34,746 nucleotides of DNA. Source: Ectocarpus siliculosus. Taxonomy: Eukaryota; Sar; Phaeophyceae; Ectocarpales; Ectocarpaceae. The notes beneath the pieces are model-generated. The model did no database searches. It worked only from the letters and a program-made list of their open reading frames with translations, and was not told the origin of the DNA. The stretch is from positions 8,461,924 through 8,496,669 of the forward strand of contig FN649727.1 of NCBI GenBank assembly GCA_000310025.1, given 5' to 3'. Positions 1 to 10,700 of this stretch are shown piece after piece. The translations under genes and the position numbers were made by a program. Numbering within the stretch: the stretch's first letter is position 1; the number at the start of each line of letters is the position of its first letter.

Positions 1-199
1 CGAGATTGACGTCGTCGATGATAACGTTCATCAGGAAAAAGGTACGACCAGGAGTAGGGAAAGCGAAGTAATGAGCTCGGAGACAAAGGGCAGGGGGGGT
101 AGCGAGCATGAAAGAGAGCACGCCGGAAGAGGCCAAAGGTAAGTCCGGCAAGAAGGTGGGTACGAGGTTGGGGACACGCGGACACAGGCAATAAGTGTT

Positions 200-273
200 G
201 TTGAGAAGCACGATGACCAAAAGACCACTAGTCAGCGCTGACTAGTGGTCTAGTGGTCATCGTGCTTCTCAAC
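200..273. repeat. 74-bp near-perfect palindrome
   Basis: Two 37-nt arms (200-236 and 237-273) are reverse complements at 35 of 37 positions, with no spacer. It could be a small foldback element, a hairpin-forming site or an inversion junction. No target-site duplication was identified. Confidence 0.85.
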
Positions 274-330
274 AGCTCACTGCTTGTGTTTCGACATATT
301 GCGAAGTTCGTACTCACATCCGTACGTAAT

Positions 331-753
331 TTACCTGAAGAGTCTTCCTGCGAGCGCGGCGGGGCCGGTGAGTGCAACCCACACATTGACATGACAATCG
401 TCACCATGCCGGTCACCCAGCTCGTGTGCGTCTACGCGCAGACACTGCTCGTTTTCATTCACCACCGCCGACATTACTTCGAGGTGCGCGACGTCTGCCA
501 TTCGAAGCATGTGAGGCATGCCCCATATCCCGTATGAACCTTGCACGTACGTGACCCCGGACAACTCGGGTGAGGTCGCCACGTTGTTCAGCATCCCAGC
601 CGCCACCTTGGCATCGTCGTGTATTGAACGGAATAAACCTGCAGGCGAACATGCGCACAGCAAAACGATTGGGAATTTCAAAGCTTCGAAGTTTTTCATC
701 GTTCGCAGCAGGTCAATATCATGCATGCTACCGGAAGCACGCGCCCCTGACAT
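331..753 (-). CDS. possible exon or ORF, unknown protein
   Basis: This is an open frame of about 140 codons on the minus strand. It contains a short hydrophobic patch (IVLLCACSPAG, about residues 29-39) but no domain I recognise. The opposite strand is also open over part of the region, so chance is a real possibility. No convincing partner exon was found on either side. It may be a terminal exon of a gene lying to the left of the TTD14-family gene, or nothing at all. Confidence 0.2.
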   Translation of the reverse strand: MSGARASGSMHDIDLLRTMKNFEALKFPIVLLCACSPAGLFRSIHDDAKVAAGMLNNVATSPELSGVTYVQGSYGIWGMPHMLRMADVAHLEVMSAVVNENEQCLRVDAHELGDRHGDDCHVNVWVALTGPAALAGRLFR

Positions 754-1634
754 TTGTTTGTGGACTTCGGACGCCTACAATACAACCCAAAATGTTGGCC
801 TCGCGTAGACGGGACGCGCTGCTCTGTGTGGCAGTGCCTGATCTCACTCACCTTGGGCGCTTTCTGCGATCCTAAACCTTCTTACGAGTTCGGGATACGG
901 ATTGGCCGGCAGCTCCTCGCGCTGGAAAAGCTCGTCGAAGAAGCCTTGTATCAAGCTTGATATGCCCTTCTCCTGAGCAAAGCAGCAGCATTACGCGATC
1001 ATCGTTCGTTGTGGGCACGTTGTGGTGATCTGATGTTATGAGTACTGCTGTACGCACCGCATGTTTCCCATGAACAGACAAGGACACCTGTGTGCTTTTG
1101 TCACTCCACTACAGCAGTGCAAGTCTGGAGTCTGGAGATAACGATGATTCAAGCTACGGCTGTGTACGTGTACATGTCTGAATGGGGTACTCTGTCCTGT
1201 AGCTTACAGACTCGTAGGCAACAGACCGGCATATCTATCTTCGCAGGAGAAAAAAGGATCGCAGAAATGGCACACACTCACCTCGACGTATGCTTTATCG
1301 CGAACGGCAACGTCCTCCCGTAGAGAAGAACTTTCCTCCTCCTCATCCTCGTAGCGTGCTGTAGTCGAAGCCATGCAGGAGTGGCCGTGCCCTGACCTAT
1401 GCATAGCAAGAAGCAAACACCGGGACGGACCCAGGCTGAGACGCTGAGACGCAGGATGCACGGCGGGACTGTGGCTTAGTCTCTCGGGGTTGGCGCACGC
1501 CACTGGGCACACATTCTATACAAACCGTGTGAACAGTCAACTCAGCAACTCAACGCTCAGCAGCACCAGCTTCGCCACTCTCACGAGCCCGTGGCTCGCT
1601 CCCGTCCTGTCCAACCAGCCAGATCATCAGTACC
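754..1634. other. upstream region of the TTD14-family gene
   Basis: This stretch leads into the + strand gene that starts at 1635. It probably contains the promoter and 5' UTR. I see no clear TATA box. Two copies of the 8-mer ACTGCTGT/ACAGCAGT lie here (1044-1051 and 1111-1118). Short open frames on both strands lack recognisable similarity. Confidence 0.5.
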
Positions 1635-1722
1635 ATGACCTCAGCTGCTCCGCAGACCGCGTTGCTCACGCAAGCGGAACCCGATCATTTGGAGGTACCA
1701 GCATCAGCATCAGAAGCGGCGT

Positions 1723-1754
<32 letters not shown>

Positions 1755-4700
1755 CCGAATGACCCGCTCCTTGACGCTCGGCGTGCTGCTGCTGCACACG
1801 AACACAGCACCGCCGTCTACAAGATCGTGCTGACTGGAGGACCGTGCGCAGGCAAGACGACGGCGGCCACTAGGTTGAGGGATACCTTTCGAGCTAAGGG
1901 GTGAGGCTCCGTGTACCGCAGCGATTCGTTCGCGGGAACATGAATGCGGCTGCAGGCTATAGCAGCACTGTCAGTGACACAAGATACCACACCCCCTGAG
2001 CCGATTTCAAAGCTCGCCTACATACACAGAGTACAATCCACGGCGAAGAGGACGCCAGAATCAAACGATTCGTGTGCGGAAAGATCTCGACGAGGTGGTT
2101 CAACAGCCGTCATTCTCGTCACCGTCATTGTTTTGGCTGCCGAGTACAAGTCAAGCTTTGAAAATCGTTCCAAGGGGGTGTGGTGTCATTTGTCATCTGT
2201 GGTGATTGCTTGCTGGAAGGCCGTCTGTATTGTAGCTCAAGGGTGTGTGCCATTGTTCGGCTGTGCTAGAATATTTGCTGTGTAGTCCGGAACTCAACTG
2301 GATTGTGTAGATAGTCTCGTTTACTGCAGTTGCGGCAGCAGCATACACTAGACACAAGCAGTTTAGTTGCCACTTATGGTCAAGCAAACGATTTGTTTTT
2401 GTGCCTGCACTCGCCTGTCCAGCTGGTGGACAGCTACAGCAGTAGCCATGCTTTGTTTCTGCAGTTGCATGCCGATGTTCATCTCTGCGGCTTCCGCCTT
2501 AGTCATTTGTAATTGTTTGTGTTTGTCTTAACATATACAATCCGTTCCCCGACCTCTGCTGTCAGTACCGTCCAACATCCGAAGTTGAGCCGTTGGGCAT
2601 GCTGATAGATAATCTGTGGGTTCTTCGGCTGCGGCACAGTCTAGAGGTCTGGACATTTTGTGCGGTATGATACCCCTGAAGTCATTAAATTTAATAGGGC
2701 AACAACACGCTGCACTCTCATCAAGAACAACGTTTCACGCAGGAGGCATCACGGAACCGCAAACCAGCAGTCGTGCTGTCCCACGATCTGTTTGTGCCCA
2801 CCTCACAGCCGCTGCACTTTACAACTTTACCAGCATCGCAGGTTACTCACGAGCAAATCAAATGGAACTCCCGCAACTAACGAGACTTTAACCGTGGTTA
2901 TACCGTACCGCAGGTTCCGTGTCTTCACGGTTCCGGAAGCTGCCACGTCCATGTTCACCAACGGCGTGGGCTTTCAAGACCTAGGAGAGAAAGCAAAACG
3001 GTTCGCGTTCCAATGGAGCATACTTTCGTGAGTGTCATCTAATGCGCCTACTTCTGTGTTCCAAATCGGGGACTGAGAATAGTCGTTCATGACCAACAAT
3101 AAATGGGTCACTCATGTCGCAGACAGAGCCTTGTCAGCCGAACGATGATATACGCTCAACCTTGGCTTTGTGATTGCTACGGTACCGAAACCCCAGCCGT
3201 GCCCACAAACTATTGGCTAAGTTCTCGTGGAGCAGTCAGCGTTCCGTGCTGTGCGATGAATGCCTTCGGCTGCGGCGGACATTTCGGGGTCGTGTGCATG
3301 CAGGCTGCAGATGAATCTCGAGGATGGGTTCGAGCGGTTCGCTAGGGCGTGCGGAGAGCCTTCGATCCTGCTGTGTGACCGAGGACTGATGGACGGATCG
3401 GTTTACATGCCGCCTGAGGAGTGGGATTCGCTGGTGAGTGAGCCGTTTCCCGCCGCGTACAAAACACGCTGTGCTGCTGCCTGTCGGTGCGCTGCTACCA
3501 GGCCGTGACATCGGTTAGTCGACATCAAGATTAAGTTTTAACTGGTAGTACTAATAACGATACAAGTCTACCCGTGCTCTTGGGTCGTTAAATTTTGCAT
3601 GTAGGACGCCGGCATGGACCTGCTCCTAAAATCGTGGTCGCAATCCGGCTCTCTGTTCATTACAGATCTCTGTGGTACATTTTGACCTCCATCAAAACGT
3701 ATTGCAAGAATATATCTACTCTTAGGCAAAAGACACATCTTCCCGAACAAAATTCAGGTATTGTTGACAATATCATGCAACATCTTTGTCACTTTCACTC
3801 ATGCTTATTAGCTTATTACCCGTCACGCATTGTTGCACGCCGAGTAGGCCTGCATGCGCACAGCGGAGTGCCAGCATGACAGAATAGAACAGGTCAGAAC
3901 AGACATCTCCGGCCGGCGCTTTCGTCCCTCATTCATCTCACCGGAGACTGAGCGCCGAATCGTTTCCTGCAGATGGACATGTTCCTGTCGTATTCTTGTC
4001 GATGCCATATGCCAGGTGTTTCACACCCTAGCTCTTAGCTCTTATCTCACAAGTCGTGACTTCCGTAGGTCACGCACGACACAACATTCAAAGAAACGGC
4101 AAGGAACATCAACATGCTCATGTACCAAACACTTGCACACAAATTCTTGAAACTTTGGGTCGGGGCACGTACGCACGTGGTAACGGGATAACACAGGTGG
4201 AAGGTAACGGCATGGACGAGCGATCCCTCCGAGACGGTCGTTACGACGGCATCTTCCACCTGGTAACCGCGGCTTGCGGGGCGGAAGAGCACTACTCCCT
4301 GGAGAACAACCAAGCTAGAAGCGAGTCCGTGGAGATGGCAAGGGATGTGAGTAACTACGCGTCGGGCGCGCCCTTTGTTGTGAGCGTTTACTGTACACTC
4401 TTCGGTCGTCTGATACTTGCTTGGCATGAGGGAAATCGACGATACATAGACGGGTCAAGATGCAGATGTGCTACCTGTACCCGATTCTGTCGTCGTGGGT
4501 CTTTGGGAGATAGTTAAACTGTACCTCTTCTCGAAGGAGGGCGGATTCACCAATGAGAACGGGTCGGCGCGGCATTTCCTCTTTTATTACATGAGTGCGC
4601 CTAAATAACACCCCTTCGCGTTCCCCATCGGATAATCCCTTTGGCTTGATGTGTCTTGGCTTGGCGTGTTGGCGTTAAGGTCGACGGCAGGACCGAGGGC

Positions 4701-6721
4701 GTTTGGCTGGGACACCCCCGGCATGTGGTGTTCGATAACTCCACCGACTTCGAGGCGAAGATGTCGAGAATCACGTCCGCCGCGTCGAGGCTTGTCGGCC
4801 TCCCTTGTCGTCCCAGAAAGCTCTGCAAGTTCCTCCTGTTCGAACCACCACCGCCGTTGGAGGAGTTTCCGGTACCCGTGAGAGAGTTTCACGCGGAGAA
4901 GGTACATAAGCGAGGAGATTGAGAGATGAAAAGATTTCAGCACGAAACCGTTTCGCGTTTCTTGTCTGGCCCTCGGTTTCTGTAAGTCTACGGTGAAGGC
5001 ATTCCACACGATAGGTAATAATAGTATCTTCCTCCTGCTGTCGGAGCGCGTCTGTAACTGATAATGACAACCCCGCTCGCTTCTCGGTTGGTGCTGTGAA
5101 TCTTCGGGCTGCAAAAGGACGGGGGCAGAGAGCCAGATTACGACCCAGGCGTCCACCGCATGCGAACTGCCCGTTGCAGGAAAACATGTGGTGTACAATA
5201 GCACAATAGCTCTGCCCAAGAACAGGGATGGTCCCGCGCGAGCGCCCGCGCCCTAAGCAGGTCTTTCGTGTTTATCGCCATGCATATTTGTGTCTGTGTG
5301 AGCAGCGGAAGTTGCTGCCACGTGGATCGACCGATCATATGTTGTTGCTTCCGGTCTCTCTTCTCTGCTACGCATGTCTGCCGAGGGAAGGTCTTTCTCG
5401 TCAAGCGAGATACGGCGGAAGCGGGGGAGAGCGGCCTCATGACCGTCCCAGCCGAAACCTCGGGAGGGGACGCAGACGGAGAAGGAGATGCTAATGTTGA
5501 TGTCCCCGCTGCCGTGTGCGTCTCGAGCGAGTCTTTCCTCGAGAAGAGGGGCAAGACCAGTAAGTGCCTTGTGTTCTGGTGCCTTCGTTCCCTCAACTAA
5601 CCCCCTGAAGCAGCACAGCACTGCCTATTGCCTATATTGCACCCAATTGGTTCGTCCGGCCAGCTCCATCCTGCCCTTGCCTGGGTTGACAAAAGCTGGG
5701 GACGGCTGTAGAGCATCATCCCTCGCGTGGTTGGCAATTAGGTGTGTTTGTGAAATGGAGAAATGCTCCAAGTATCTGGTTTGTCTTGGATCCTGATGAT
5801 CAGTGCAACTCTCCCTGCGTTGGCCGCATCACCCACCGTCAAGTTGGCTCACACGCCAAACCAATCGAAGACTCGCACCCCGTGTTCGTGAAGCGGGAGC
5901 GTTTTCGCTTTCTACTGCCGCCTGCTGCTCTCACCACCCCCACCTGATTGTGCTCGTGTGCCAGATGCCGGGCGTCTACTACGCAACAACGTTGGCCCTT
6001 GCTTACCTCCGATGTTTGCGACTTCATAAGTATGCAGGGACATACCAGTCTTAATCCGCTTGTCCCTAAAGCAAAGTCCCACAGTCTGGACGTCCTGTTT
6101 TCTTACAACCATCTATCTCGGCGTGCCCTCCAATGGTTGCGCGGACGTGCCCACCCCGGCAGAATCAGAGGTGTTCGTGTACTCTATAACGACGATCTCC
6201 ACCTTCTCCGATGGCACGGTTACGGAGGTGACCAGGCACTTGTCAGCTGCGCGGCACGCGTCGATCGAGAAGGAGAGGGCAGATCCGGCGAGACCTAAGG
6301 TGGTACAGCGCAGGGTATCTTTCTTGTGGGAGAGACAGGTCTTCGAGCTGCACACGGACATGGAGCCGACGTTCGGGATCAACGTGCTTCATCGACGGTC
6401 TGAAGTGAGTGGGAATGGCGATGTTTCGGGACTCGGTCAAGCCAGCTGGTTATCTGCCTGTTTTGGCCAATGTTCACGGTTCGCAGTGTAGCGCTACGGT
6501 CACTCTCTCTCATCTTCTTTGCCGGAGTTTTATACGAGCTTGGGCAAACGAGGGCGTGGTGTGTAGGCTATTACCTATGTAGCACAATAGACTCAAACGC
6601 TTCGACGAGTTCTTGTGCCCGCAGCCCCAATGATTCCGTCATCCGATGCTCTTGAATACGTCAATCTTTCTTCCAGGGCGGCGAGCTGTCTTTGCCGACA
6701 TTCCTCAAGGTAGACGATTGA
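1635..6721 (+). CDS. TTD14: TTD14-family P-loop NTPase with CYTH-like domain
   Basis: There are eight exons: 1635-1900, 2914-3027, 3304-3433, 4197-4346, 4680-4901, 5391-5559, 6163-6404 and 6677-6721. All have GT-AG junctions and all phases close, giving 445 aa. The start of exon 7 could instead be 6169. After an Ala-rich N-terminus (about residues 28-40) comes a Walker A motif GGPCAGKTT (about 68-76) following YKIVLT. Next are FRVFTVPEAA and LLCDRGLMDGSVYM, then a segment with DGRYDGIFHLVTAA. The conserved DNSTDF follows in exon 5. The C-terminal half (exons 5-8) matches the CYTH-like part, with RRVSFLWERQVFELHTD, and ends in LSLPTFLKV. Drosophila TTD14 is a GTP- and phosphoinositide-binding trafficking factor of similar length (from memory). 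The role here is unknown. The protein is probably cytosolic or peripheral to membranes, as no signal peptide is visible. The start is the first Met of the open frame, and Met1 lies upstream of the Ala run. Confidence 0.9.
1976..2194. mobile_element. MITE-like element with about 41-bp terminal inverted repeats
   Basis: It lies inside intron 1 of the TTD14-family gene. The left end (1976-2016) and the reverse complement of the right end (2152-2194) share ACCACACCCCC, a CGATTTTCAAAGCT-type block and flanking positions. No coding capacity is seen in the 219 bp. The ends resemble those of the element at 10849-11037, which suggests one family. Target-site duplications are unclear. Confidence 0.65.
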
Positions 6722-7749
6722 CATCTACATCTTGACCAAGATATCCTATCCGGACCAAAAGGGGTTTGCCCCTCGCTCATGCCGGGCATCCATGACCACG
6801 GCGAAGGCTTTGGCAAATATTAATGTTTGTCGCCTTCGCGGTTTTATATTTACCGATCTCGCAACGGTGGGTGGGTCGTGTTGGCTTGTCTATTTTGGTG
6901 GAGGGCAAAGGAACAAAGCAATCGCGGAGCCGCAAGGGATGCGCCACGTTCGGGTTTGAGAAGGGGGTTTATTGGGTGTTGGCGGGTTCCGGACGGGAAA
7001 TGCGAAAAGATGGGGCGAGAATAGGAGGAACATCCAATCATAGTCAGCCTTCCTAGGTCTAGTTCATGAATCGAAGAGCCTGAAGGACAGAGCATGCGGG
7101 CGTCCTGTGTTGTTAATGAAACGCCCGAAGTGCTTCGCGTCGACGGAGGACATGCATCAATCCCTTGGCAAGTTGTCATTGCCGCCGCCGCGCGAGGCAC
7201 CACCGATAAGAATCAGTGTGTTCTTTCTCTTTCGCATCGTTCCTGTTGAGACTCTTGACCGACCGCACCGCCCCGACCAGAGTGCCACAAAGCTCGTCAT
7301 CGCACCACTTGCGGCATGGCATGAATACAGTCCCAAGTGGGGCACACATGGGCCCTTAGTTCAATAGCGTATTTCGGTTTCTGATTGCTTCGGTGTCCAA
7401 GCGAAGATCAAGTAAATAATCGGGGGCTCACACATATAAACAACCTCATTCGCTCATGGCAGACTTGGGGCGAGAACCACATCAAGGACAAGCGCAATCT
7501 CGCTGGGAGTCAGATATGATCAATCCGCCCCGTGCCATCCGCCGAACCCTCTCCCGGCCTACACAGCACCACTCCTTTTCTGCGGTTGTTTGGCCGCATC
7601 CTGTTCATCCTGTTGGGCCTAGACTACACCTCTACACGGGTATTGAATGAAATGTCAAAACCATAAAAAATCATGGTTTCGCAAGGATTTGGGGGCTTCT
7701 TTCTTCTTCTCTCCCAACGTCCTCTACATCCAAATACCCCTCCCTTCCT
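6722..7749. other. convergent 3' intergenic region
   Basis: This region separates the 3' ends of the TTD14-family gene and CNOT3. It should hold both 3' UTRs and polyadenylation sites. A short hairpin, AAACCAT-AAAAAATC-ATGGTTT, lies near 7658-7679. The open frames in this stretch are short and unrecognised, and I see no gene here. Confidence 0.5.
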
Positions 7750-10700
7750 CTACAATGCCTCGTCCTCTAGGAAGCTGTAATCGAATCGGAAGTCGGATTT
7801 GATGCGCTGGCACCATCCCGTCTCGTAGTCGAAGTAGACGTACGTGCCCTGCTCGTAGTCGTCGGTGGTGACCTTGGGCTCCTCGTGGCGCTGCAACAAG
7901 AGAGAGAGTCGAGTCCGGCAGCGAGAATATATATACAGGTCACGTCGGGCGGCCGAGGGGAAAAACACCACTTGGGTACAATACAGGAGCGATCGACAAA
8001 AAAATACACCAACAATACATATACTATACCAGTGCATGGGGCCTTGGTGACGGGGGTTGTTGAGACAGTGGTGTGTTCCTGCTGCTGTTTAGTTTAGCGC
8101 GAATGATGCATAATGCTGGATACTTCTCTAATCCGCCTTGTCGACGTGTTTAGGAAAAACAGTCAAAAGCGAAATTCAAACTGAGCCAAAGCTTGACACC
8201 ACCTACAACCCATTGCAAGCAGTACCCGAGTACACCGACAGCGCCAACACAACCAACGACAACACCGCCAAGCCTCAGTCACCTGGAACCACGTCATATA
8301 CTTCTTGTGGTAACGCCACGACTGCCGCTTCAACTCCCGCGCGGCGAGGTATTGTTGGTAGCTCCCTTGCTGATAATAGAAGATGAGGAACAGGGTGTCC
8401 GTGTTGAGCTTCTCGAACATTTGCGGCTTCTCGAAGGCTGCGGCCGGTTGGCTCGGGAAGGCTGTCGGAGTGCGGTAGGGGTTCCGCGGGACGTAACTGC
8501 GAGAAATGCAGGGGGGGGGGGGGGGGTAGTACGCACGAGCCAGAGGAGAGTAAGCCAGAAGAAGGTCTCAGTACAATGAGACAAGAGAGATATGAGGCAC
8601 ACATGCTGTGTGAATGGATGGACGCACAGACGAATTTGGGCATATTCAACGAGCGCGAACGAATCTCCGAAACAAAACATAGCCACACGGAAAACCGTTG
8701 CTGGATAAAGGTTAGGTCTACATCAAGATGCCCAAGACATGAATAACACCACATGTATCACATTACAATCAGGCCATGGTCAGATAGACTATTTACACAT
8801 GAATCCGACACTTGCTTGCCCCCAAACGCCTGCCTGAATGAGAGTACTGCTGACTGGGAACAAGGACTGACCAGACTCTTCAGAAAAAACTACTGTACAG
8901 CAGCAGGGCTCCAAACGTTGGCCCGCCGATGCCCTGTCCCCTATTGAATGATAAGACAGTCGCGCAGTGAAAGACAGATATACATATAAATATACGTCAA
9001 CAAGGTGCATGACTCACGGTTTCGCCCGCTCTGAATCGCGTGACTGCGGCTTGAACATCATGCTCTGCTCAAGCGCCACGCGACCGCCAGACTCGGCGCT
9101 CTGGCGTGCTGTCCCCAATGCCGTGTGATGCTGCCCAAGGCCTAGTCCCATCGAAACACCTGATGGTAGATAGCACCAATCGTCGCCGCATCCAAAACCG
9201 TTTCGGCAAAAAAGTGCAACACAGGGTTTGTTTTCTTTCCTTGCCTTTGACACCAGCAAATTCCCAACCTACGCGGGCATCGATCTTGCACTTAAAACCG
9301 TTTCCGCAAAAAAGTGCAACACAGGGTTTGTTTTCTTTCCTTGCCTTTGACACCAGCAAATTCCCAACCTACGCGGGCATCGATCTTGCACTTAACGCCA
9401 CAGCGGTGCATATTTTTAACTTGGAGTTGGACTGTGAGGTACCCGACAGAGCTAGCCGGCAAGTGGCAACACGTCAACCATCCGATTGGTGAGTCTCTTC
9501 GGGGGCGCTGCAGTCGACACACTGCCAGCATCACCGCCAGTCCTCCATTCTTGAGCTGTGTGAGTTGTCACGCCCTCGCCTACTGTCAGACCAGAGCCTC
9601 GTTTGAAACGGCGCGGCCACGAACGATGTACTGCTGTACAGTGGTGATCGGTAGACAACACCGAGTTGCTGGCTAACCTGACGGGTCGTCGTCTGCGGGA
9701 ATAGCAGCCCCCATCTGGGGAGAATCCAACGGCAATCCAGGGTCCCCCTTCAAGCCAGGCTGTCCCGCGCGCTGCTGCTGCGCCTGGGCTTGCTGTTGCT
9801 GCGCCGCCGCCGCCGCCGCGTGTTGTTGCTGCGGCTGCATCTGCATCTGCTGCTGCTGCTGAGCCTAAGAAGGCGGAGGGGAGCATTGACAACGTCAGCC
9901 GTACAGCACACACGCGCGTGATTTACACAACTATCACATCGGCGTGAGCAATGCCTGGACCTTTGCGTAAAGCCAATCGGTATTGGGCGACGCTGATGAC
10001 ACACAATCTTAAATCTACGACACTACGGTTGCATTCAGAAAAGGATGCCAAGGCATCCGACCGAGCTCAACGACAATACCCTACAAGCGACAGCCTCTAC
10101 CACCCACCGAAAAAAACGGCTGTGCCCCCTGCTGTTGTTGTTGCTGCTGCTGCTGCATCTGGGCTTGCTGCTGCTGCTGTTGTTGTTGCTTCTGCTGGCC
10201 CCCAGCCTGAGCTACCTGCTGCTGCTGCTGCTGTTGCGGTAACGCTGCCTGCTGGTGATTGTTCGGGTAAGGAGACTGCCCCGCTCCCGCTACCCCCTGG
10301 AACGCTGCTGGCGATGCGTGCTGTGGTTGCGGCGGTCCTTGCCTTGACGGCGTGTGGACGTTGGTGCCGGCGTTGTTGTTGAGGGCCGCGCTCGCCGATG
10401 GGGGTGTCCTCGCTACTGGTACTCCCTGCACACGTACAAGCAACGAGAACGCAGGCAAAAGTTCGGACACAGCCTGAAACGGGGTCGCAGCCTGGAGGCA
10501 GCATCGAGAGCGTGTAACACCACTGCGTGGGCTAGGACACCGATCGACCATGCGTATGACAGTACGGGCGTGACATGTCCGATACCTGCATCAAGTCCAA
10601 GTCCATTTCGAGATTGGCATGAACACCCGTTGGATGCTGCATACACGGAGAACATGAAAGAGTGGAATTTCCTTGACACGGCCCACCCCAGTTCTGTACG

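Noticed and set aside
1-228. Possible coding text at the left edge (FLMNVIIDDVNL on the minus strand, or a 65-codon ORF)
   Set aside because: Too short and too close to the window edge to support a gene.
4587-5219. 210-codon minus-strand ORF
   Set aside because: It runs antisense to exon 5 of the TTD14-family gene and its flanking introns, has no domain, and the plus-strand exon fits the family precisely.
10045-10242. Leu-rich plus-strand ORFs
   Set aside because: These are the antisense reading of the CNOT3 poly-Gln codons.
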